Assembly (NCBI RefSeq): GCF_034366625.1
Contig: NZ_JAXMIH010000006.1
Span: 744,001 to 808,000, forward strand
Direction of reading: 5' to 3'
DNA from: Prosthecobacter sp.
GTDB lineage: Bacteria > Verrucomicrobiota > Verrucomicrobiia > Verrucomicrobiales > Verrucomicrobiaceae
DNA length: 64,000 nucleotides
In this document: positions 59,342 to 64,000 of the stretch, in pieces
Position numbering within the stretch: the first letter of the stretch is position 1
How the letters are laid out: each line of letters starts with the position of its first letter
Position numbers and translations under genes: made by a program
The notes under the pieces: model-generated
What the model was told of the DNA's origin: nothing
The model's input: only the letters and a program-made list of their open reading frames with translations
The model's database searches: none

Positions 59342-60505
59342 TTACTTCGCCGCCAAAGCCCGGTCAATGTCCGCCCACAAGTCTTCGACGTGCTCGATGC
59401 CCACGGAGAAGCGCACCAAACCATCGGTGACGCCGGCAGCTTCGCGGGTTTCCTTGGGAATCGAAGCATGGGTCATGCTGGCGGGATGAGCGACCAGGCT
59501 TTCGATGCCGCCGAGGCTTTCGGCCTGCGTGAAGAGGCGCAGACGGCGGATGAAGGCGAGGGTGTCGCCGTAGCTCAGGCCGAAATCAGCCAGCAGCATG
59601 CCGCTGCCGGCTTTCATCTGCTTCTTGGCGAGCTTGTGCTGTGGATGGCTGGGCAGGAAGGGATACTTCACGCTTTTGACGCCTTTGCGGGTTTCGAGGC
59701 GTTTGGCGAGTTCGAGAGCGTTTGAGGAGTGACGCTCCATGCGCACGGCCTCGGTTTTGGCACCCCGTGAGACGAGCCAGGCATCGAACGGACTGGGCTG
59801 CAAACCGATCGCCTTCTGCGCGAAGATCATCTTCTCCTGCCACTCGTCGGAGTTCGTGCAAACAGCGCCGCCCAGGCTGTCGCTATGGCCGTTGGTGTAT
59901 TTCGTCGTGCTGAGGAGTGAGAGATCGGCGCCGAGATCGAGCGGCTGCTGGAGCAGGCTGGAGGCAAAGGTGTTGTCCACGGCAACGATGCTGCCGACGC
60001 TGTGCGCGGCGGTGCTGAGGGCCTTGATGTCGAGGATTTTCAGCAGCGGATTGGTGGGTGACTCCAGCCAGACCAGCGCGGGCTTCAGTTGCGCGATGAG
60101 ATCGTAGTTCTCGGGGTTGGCGAGGTTGGCGTATTTGATCGTGACGCCGAAACGACGCAGCACCTTTTCAAAGATGCGGTAGGTGCAGCCGTAGATCTGC
60201 TGCTCGGAGAGGATCACATCCCCCGCTTTGAGAGAAAACAGAATGGCGGAAATGGCGCTGATGCCGCTGGCGAAGACGGTGCAGTGCTTCGCGTTTTCCA
60301 GACTGGCGAGCGTGGCCTGCAGGTTGCGGAAGTTCGGATTGCCGGAGCGCGTGTAGTCAAAACCGGTCGGATTGCCGGTCTCGAACGTCGAGGTCATGTA
60401 GATCGGCGGGATGACCGAGCCGGTCTCGCTGCGGTAGTCCTGGCCGACGTGGATCGCGCGTGTTTCAAAGCGTGCGTCGGAGGGAAGGGTCGGGTCTTCT
60501 TTCAT
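59342..60505 (-). CDS. Cystathionine gamma-synthase/lyase-type PLP enzyme
   Basis: 387 residues. All family hallmarks: YTRSGNPNFRNLQATLASLE, FASGISAISA, YGCTYRIFEKVLRRFG, ESPTNPLLKI, DNTFAS and the PLP lysine in LSTTKYTNGHSD; SLGGIESLVAHPASMTHASIP near the end. Such enzymes make or break cystathionine in methionine/cysteine metabolism; synthase, beta-lyase and gamma-lyase cannot be separated by eye. Operon with the diverged paralog. Confidence 0.9.
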   Translation of the reverse strand: MKEDPTLPSDARFETRAIHVGQDYRSETGSVIPPIYMTSTFETGNPTGFDYTRSGNPNFRNLQATLASLENAKHCTVFASGISAISAILFSLKAGDVILSEQQIYGCTYRIFEKVLRRFGVTIKYANLANPENYDLIAQLKPALVWLESPTNPLLKILDIKALSTAAHSVGSIVAVDNTFASSLLQQPLDLGADLSLLSTTKYTNGHSDSLGGAVCTNSDEWQEKMIFAQKAIGLQPSPFDAWLVSRGAKTEAVRMERHSSNALELAKRLETRKGVKSVKYPFLPSHPQHKLAKKQMKAGSGMLLADFGLSYGDTLAFIRRLRLFTQAESLGGIESLVAHPASMTHASIPKETREAAGVTDGLVRFSVGIEHVEDLWADIDRALAAK

Positions 60506-60580
60506 CGCTTGATGATGGACACGCAGATTTGGCTTTGCAAGGCCCTGCGCTCATGCTTTATGAATCAAATCCGCTCTTTC

Positions 60581-61318
60581 ATGTCCGATCCCACTGCTCC
60601 TCGAAAATTCCGTCGTGTTCTCCTCAAACTCAGCGGTGAAGCACTGAGACAACCAGGCAGTACCGACAACATCTCCCCGCCCATCGTCGAAGATATGGCG
60701 GCGCAGATCAAAGCGGCGCATCAAACCGGCCTCGAAATCGCCGTCGTCGTCGGTGGTGGAAATTTCTGGCGCGGCGTGACGGCCAGCAACAAAGGCATGG
60801 AGCGTGCCACGGCGGATTACATGGGCATGCTGGCCACGGTGATGAATTCACTGGCCTTGCAGAGCATGCTGGAGGCCATGGATGTGCCGTCGCGGGTGCA
60901 AAGCGCGATCAAGATGGACAACGTGGCCGAGCCCTTCGTGCGCCGCAAAGCCATGCGCCATCTGGAACTTGGCCGCGTGGTGATCTTCGCCGCCGGCACG
61001 GGCAATCCGTTCTTCTCCACCGACACCACCGCCGCGCTGCGCGCCAGCGAGATCAACGCCGAGATCGTGCTGAAAGCGACCAAGGTGGACGGTATTTACG
61101 ATTCCGATCCCGCCAAGAACCCGAACGCGGTGAAGTTTGACCGCGTCAGCTTCCACGAATGCCTGACACGCCAGCTCAAGGTGATGGACTCCACGGCGTT
61201 TTCCCTCTGCATGGAAAACAACATGCCCATCGGCGTGTTCAGCATGAACGAGCCGGACAACATCCGCCGCGCACTCGTCGGCGAGTACATCGGCACGATG
61301 GTTGATGCGAAGGGCTGA
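60581..61318 (+). CDS. pyrH: UMP kinase
   Basis: 245 residues from ATG 60581. Amino acid kinase fold: RVLLKLSGEALRQ, VVVGGGNFWRG, MLATVMNSLALQSMLE, GTGNPFFSTDTTAALRA and KVDGIYDSDP. Phosphorylates UMP to UDP; hexameric, normally GTP-activated and UTP-inhibited. Next to frr, the conserved pyrH-frr order. The longer reading from 60089 overlaps the opposite gene and is rejected. Confidence 0.96.
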   Translation: MSDPTAPRKFRRVLLKLSGEALRQPGSTDNISPPIVEDMAAQIKAAHQTGLEIAVVVGGGNFWRGVTASNKGMERATADYMGMLATVMNSLALQSMLEAMDVPSRVQSAIKMDNVAEPFVRRKAMRHLELGRVVIFAAGTGNPFFSTDTTAALRASEINAEIVLKATKVDGIYDSDPAKNPNAVKFDRVSFHECLTRQLKVMDSTAFSLCMENNMPIGVFSMNEPDNIRRALVGEYIGTMVDAKG

Positions 61319-61356
61319 ATCCCGAGTTCAAATCTGAATTTTCCAATCCCAAGACT

Positions 61357-61923
61357 ATGGACCCTGAAATGACCATGCTGGAGGCCGATGAGGCCATGAC
61401 GAAGGCCGTCGAGCACGCCATCCACGAATTTGCCACCGTGCGCACCGGCAAGGCCAACCCCACGCTGGTCGAAAACATGGATGTGCATGTGATGAGCTAC
61501 GGCAGCCACATGAAGCTGAAGCAGCTCGCGATGATCACCACGCCGGACGCGCGGCTGATCCGCATCGAGCCGTTTGATCCCAGCACTTTGCAGGACATCG
61601 ACCGCGCGATCCGCGAATCACGCCTCGGTCTCAATGGCTCCATCGAAGGCAAGGTCATCCGTCTGCCAATTCCCTCCCTTTCGCAGGAACGCCGCGAACA
61701 GATGGTGAAGATGTGCAAGACCCTCGGCGAAGACGCCCGCGTGCGGGTGCGCTCGGCGCGGCGCGATGCACTCGAAGCCATCAAGAAGGGTGAGAAAGAC
61801 GGCAGCATCACCGAAGATGATCTCCATCGCATGGAGAAGGAGATTCAAACCATGACCGACAAGAAGATAGCCGAAATCGACCAGCATGTGGTGTCGAAGG
61901 AGAAGGAAATTCTGACGGTCTGA
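61357..61923 (+). CDS. frr: Ribosome recycling factor
   Basis: 188 residues, canonical length. VRTGKANPTLVENMDVHVMSYG (here quoted only as its ends VRTGKANP and VMSYG), IRIEPFDPSTLQDIDRAI, IRLPIPSLSQERREQMVKMCK and VRVRSARRDALEAIKKGE mark RRF. With EF-G it splits post-termination ribosomes. 38 bp behind pyrH, surely co-transcribed. Confidence 0.96.
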   Translation: MDPEMTMLEADEAMTKAVEHAIHEFATVRTGKANPTLVENMDVHVMSYGSHMKLKQLAMITTPDARLIRIEPFDPSTLQDIDRAIRESRLGLNGSIEGKVIRLPIPSLSQERREQMVKMCKTLGEDARVRVRSARRDALEAIKKGEKDGSITEDDLHRMEKEIQTMTDKKIAEIDQHVVSKEKEILTV

Positions 61924-61933
61924 AAGTAACGAC

Positions 61934-62611
61934 GTGTTTTCCGCAAGCGACTACCTCGACCTCACGCACACGAAGCATGGCATCCTGTTCCCGGATGACT
62001 CGCCCGTGTGGACGGCATTGACGCGGATCGAGTCCTATCTGGAGTTCCGGTTGCAGCGTGAGATCCGGGTCCAGGTGCCGCCGGGGGCGTTCATCGGCGA
62101 GGATGTGTTTATTGATGAAGGCACCACACTCGAACCCGGTGCGGTAATCAAAGGTCCGGCCTGGATTGGGCGGAACTGCCAGATCCGTGCCGGCTGCTAC
62201 ATTCGCGAGAACGTGATCGTCGGCGACGGCTGCGTGCTGGGAAACTCGTGCGAGTTCAAGAACTGCGTGGTCTTCGACGGCTGTGAGATTCCGCACTACA
62301 ACTATGTGGGCGACTCGATCCTCGGTCACAAGGCGCATCTGGCCGCCGGCGTGATCCTTTCCAACGTGCGGCTGGACCGGATGGAGGTCACCGTGAAGAC
62401 GGACACCGACACAATCCCCACCGGCTTGCGGAAATTTGGCGCGATCATCGGCGATTACGCGGAAATCGGCTGCAACAGCGTGATCAGCCCCGGCAGCATC
62501 ATCGGGCGGCGCAGCATCGTGTATCCGTTGACGCATTTCAGCGGCGTGCTTGATGCGGACCTTCTGTTGAAGACGCGGCAGACGCAGCAGGTGGTGAAGC
62601 GGAAGAAGTAA
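61934..62611 (+). CDS. Left-handed beta-helix (hexapeptide) protein, GlmU C-terminal-like
   Basis: 225 residues from GTG 61934. Hexapeptide repeats (IGEDVFIDEGTTLEPGAVIKG, AGCYIRENVIVGDGCVLG) build a left-handed beta-helix as in the acetyltransferase half of GlmU, with YVGDSILGHKAHLAAGVILSNV matching the sugar-phosphate nucleotidyltransferase-associated form. No nucleotidyltransferase domain is present. It may be a stand-alone acyltransferase or a regulatory subunit. 10 bp behind frr, same operon. Confidence 0.82.
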   Translation: MFSASDYLDLTHTKHGILFPDDSPVWTALTRIESYLEFRLQREIRVQVPPGAFIGEDVFIDEGTTLEPGAVIKGPAWIGRNCQIRAGCYIRENVIVGDGCVLGNSCEFKNCVVFDGCEIPHYNYVGDSILGHKAHLAAGVILSNVRLDRMEVTVKTDTDTIPTGLRKFGAIIGDYAEIGCNSVISPGSIIGRRSIVYPLTHFSGVLDADLLLKTRQTQQVVKRKK

Positions 62612-62667
62612 CGGCCAGGGTTTGAATACATCCCGGGCTGAGGCGTCAGAGCAGCATCTCCACGTTC

Positions 62668-64000
62668 ATGAAAGCCCGGCTCCGCTCCCTTTTTGTCGTC
62701 ACGGTCTTGGTTTCGTTCGCCAGTTGTGACAAGTCCACACCGCCCGCTGCCAGCATGGCTCCAGCGCCTGTCCCAAACACGGCGGAGACGGAAATCCAGC
62801 TCGCCGAAGCACGGGATGCCTTGCAGCGGCAGGCCTTGGAGATCGATACGAAGACAGCGCTGATGGAAAAGCAGCTCGCCGAGATGGAACAGGCGCTCAA
62901 GGACCGTGAAAACGCCGAGCTGCGCGTTTCGCTCGACGCTTTGAAGAAGCAGAACGACGACCTGCGAGTGCAGGCGGATGCGGCACGGCGTCAGAGCAAT
63001 GTGATCACGCAGCGCATCGACACCACCACGCCGCGTGTGAGTGTGCCGCCGCAGATTTCCGCCCCGCGTGATTACTCGCTCTTTTATGAACGTCTCGCGC
63101 CTTATGGCCGCTGGATGGATGTGGGCGGCTACGGCTACTGCTGGATGCCCACCATCACCACGGCACGCTGGCGGCCATATGTGGATGGCTGCTGGGTGTG
63201 GTCATCGCTGGGCTGGACATGGCAGTCGAACGAGCCTTTCGGCTGGGCGGTGTATCATTATGGCCGCTGGGTGAATCTGTCGCGCCACGGCTGGGTCTGG
63301 GTGCCGGGCAGCGAATGGGCGCCGGGCTGGGTCTCCTGGCGTCAGAGCCGCGACTACGTCGGCTGGGCACCGCTGCCGCCGGAAACCGGTGCCTGCCGTG
63401 AAGTGTACCGCGATTGCGATTCACAGTACAACCTCGGCCCGTCGAGCTACACCTTCATCACCACGAATCATTTCGTGCAGCCGAGCTACACCACGGTTTG
63501 CGCCCCGGTGACGTACAACACGACGATTTTTCAGAGCAGTGTGAACGTAACGCAGATCGTGCGTTGCGACGACCACTCTCGCCGCAACGTCTTCAAGCAT
63601 CATGGCGGCCCGCCACGGGCGCAGATGGAGCAAGTTTGCGCGCGTCCTGTGCCGCAGGTGCAGGTGAATGCCGTTCAGGCGGGTCAACTGTCACGGCCAC
63701 GTCCTGGACATCGCCAGCATGAAGCCGTGATTGCACCAGTCATCGTCGAACTCCCGGCCGTGAAAGCTGGCGCATTGCCCGCGAGGCCGAAAATGGCTGA
63801 TCGCATCGAAAAGCCGAAGGTGGTCAGCGGATTCGATGGCGTGCCGCAAAACGCGGCGGCGGAGATTCGTGAAACGATTGCCGAGGACAAAGCGACCGCC
63901 GTGGTGCAGCAGCCCGTGATCGTGACAACACCCGCCGTCATCCCGAGGCCTGCGGCAGAAAGTCACCCCAAACGGCATCGCGACCCTGCGGAGACCGCCC
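62668..64000 (+). CDS. Trp-rich lipoprotein with coiled coil (DUF6600-like), cut by window end
   Basis: Open from ATG 62668 to the window edge (444 codons so far). Lipoprotein signal with lipobox FASC (Cys20). A coiled coil (about 40-110) leads into a Trp/Tyr-rich domain (about 130-235: YGRWMDVGGYGYCWMP, WVWSSLGWTWQSNEPFGW, WVPGSEWAPGW) like the DUF6600 family seen with FecR/exported proteins, then a long Pro/Val-rich tail. Probably anchored to the outer membrane. The function and C-terminus are unknown. Confidence 0.8.
   Translation, partial: MKARLRSLFVVTVLVSFASCDKSTPPAASMAPAPVPNTAETEIQLAEARDALQRQALEIDTKTALMEKQLAEMEQALKDRENAELRVSLDALKKQNDDLRVQADAARRQSNVITQRIDTTTPRVSVPPQISAPRDYSLFYERLAPYGRWMDVGGYGYCWMPTITTARWRPYVDGCWVWSSLGWTWQSNEPFGWAVYHYGRWVNLSRHGWVWVPGSEWAPGWVSWRQSRDYVGWAPLPPETGACREVYRDCDSQYNLGPSSYTFITTNHFVQPSYTTVCAPVTYNTTIFQSSVNVTQIVRCDDHSRRNVFKHHGGPPRAQMEQVCARPVPQVQVNAVQAGQLSRPRPGHRQHEAVIAPVIVELPAVKAGALPARPKMADRIEKPKVVSGFDGVPQNAAAEIRETIAEDKATAVVQQPVIVTTPAVIPRPAAESHPKRHRDPAETA

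Noticed and set aside
60089..60580. 164-codon upstream extension of pyrH
   Set aside because: Lies within the opposite-strand PLP gene; the canonical UMP kinase start is ATG 60581.
63041..63274. 77-codon plus-strand ORF in another frame
   Set aside because: Shadow of the Trp-rich lipoprotein.
1..64000. tRNA, rRNA, riboswitch or prophage
   Set aside because: Gaps were read for cloverleaf or conserved cores and none was recognised; this is a visual search only, so a tRNAscan/Infernal run is the decisive check.

Overview
The window looks like a chromosomal segment of a Verrucomicrobiota bacterium, probably Verrucomicrobiaceae and Prosthecobacter-like. That placement is an inference from gene content and was not tested by any search. 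The supporting signs are: an approximately 1,600-residue FG-GAP/PQQ-like/HEAT/cytochrome c fusion of the kind abundant in Verrucomicrobia and Planctomycetes; ThuA, Gfo/Idh/MocA, sugar-phosphate isomerase, SGNH and NIPSNAP proteins; many exported lineage-type proteins; high GC; few Shine-Dalgarno sites; and many short palindromic or word-like interspersed repeats. I recognised no rRNA, tRNA, CRISPR array, prophage or origin.

Layout. 1-4657 (minus, cut by the window edge): giant exported calcium-repeat/Ig/RHS protein with an eight-copy internal module. 4925-6313: two small verrucomicrobial-type proteins separated by a 21-bp periodic repeat tract. 6332-9024: mlaE-mlaF-mlaD phospholipid transporter operon. 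9155-15740: two-module lipoprotein, rlmH, a multi-PAS histidine kinase and a 700-residue exported protein. 15864-25541: a mixed set of enzymes (PLP deaminase type, formyltransferase, SGNH hydrolase, dehydrogenase, esterase, TIM-barrel isomerase) ending with a putative cysteine peptidase and a 64-residue partner. 25767-29185: HEPN-domain gene of lower GC directly behind mutS. 29281-33035: phosphoesterase, TerB-like protein, flotillin/NfeD pair. 33122-37263: three-gene unit built around a receiver-pseudokinase-membrane-FGE-fold fusion. 37313-45446: pabB, NIPSNAP, SBBP propeller, 3D-domain protein, acyl-CoA synthetase, ThuA, NHL protein. 45514-46568: REP-associated tyrosine transposase (RAYT) with four related palindromic elements. 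46622-54850: unknown protein, class I fumarase, toxin-antitoxin pair, MoaE and the giant cytochrome fusion. 54892-64000: second toxin-antitoxin pair, two glycosyltransferases, two Cys/Met-metabolism PLP enzymes, pyrH-frr, a left-handed beta-helix protein and a truncated Trp-rich lipoprotein.

How genes work together. MlaE/F/D should form one inner-membrane lipid transporter. Flotillin and NfeD form a membrane-microdomain pair. pyrH-frr is a conserved housekeeping pair. The two PLP enzymes probably act in transsulfuration or methionine synthesis. The three-gene unit at 33122-37263 is tightly coupled (21-nt gap, then a 4-nt overlap) and is probably a cell-envelope signalling or scaffold module whose receiver and kinase domains have lost their canonical catalytic residues.

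The most noteworthy observations are: (i) the RAYT/REP locus; (ii) palindromic repeats inserted in frame in the giant cytochrome gene, twice and in opposite orientations, plus other word-like repeats inside or next to genes; (iii) the degenerate receiver-pseudokinase-FGE fusion operon; (iv) the 12-unit, 21-bp-phased tract at 5555-5806; and (v) the papain/C39-like protein with its small partner.
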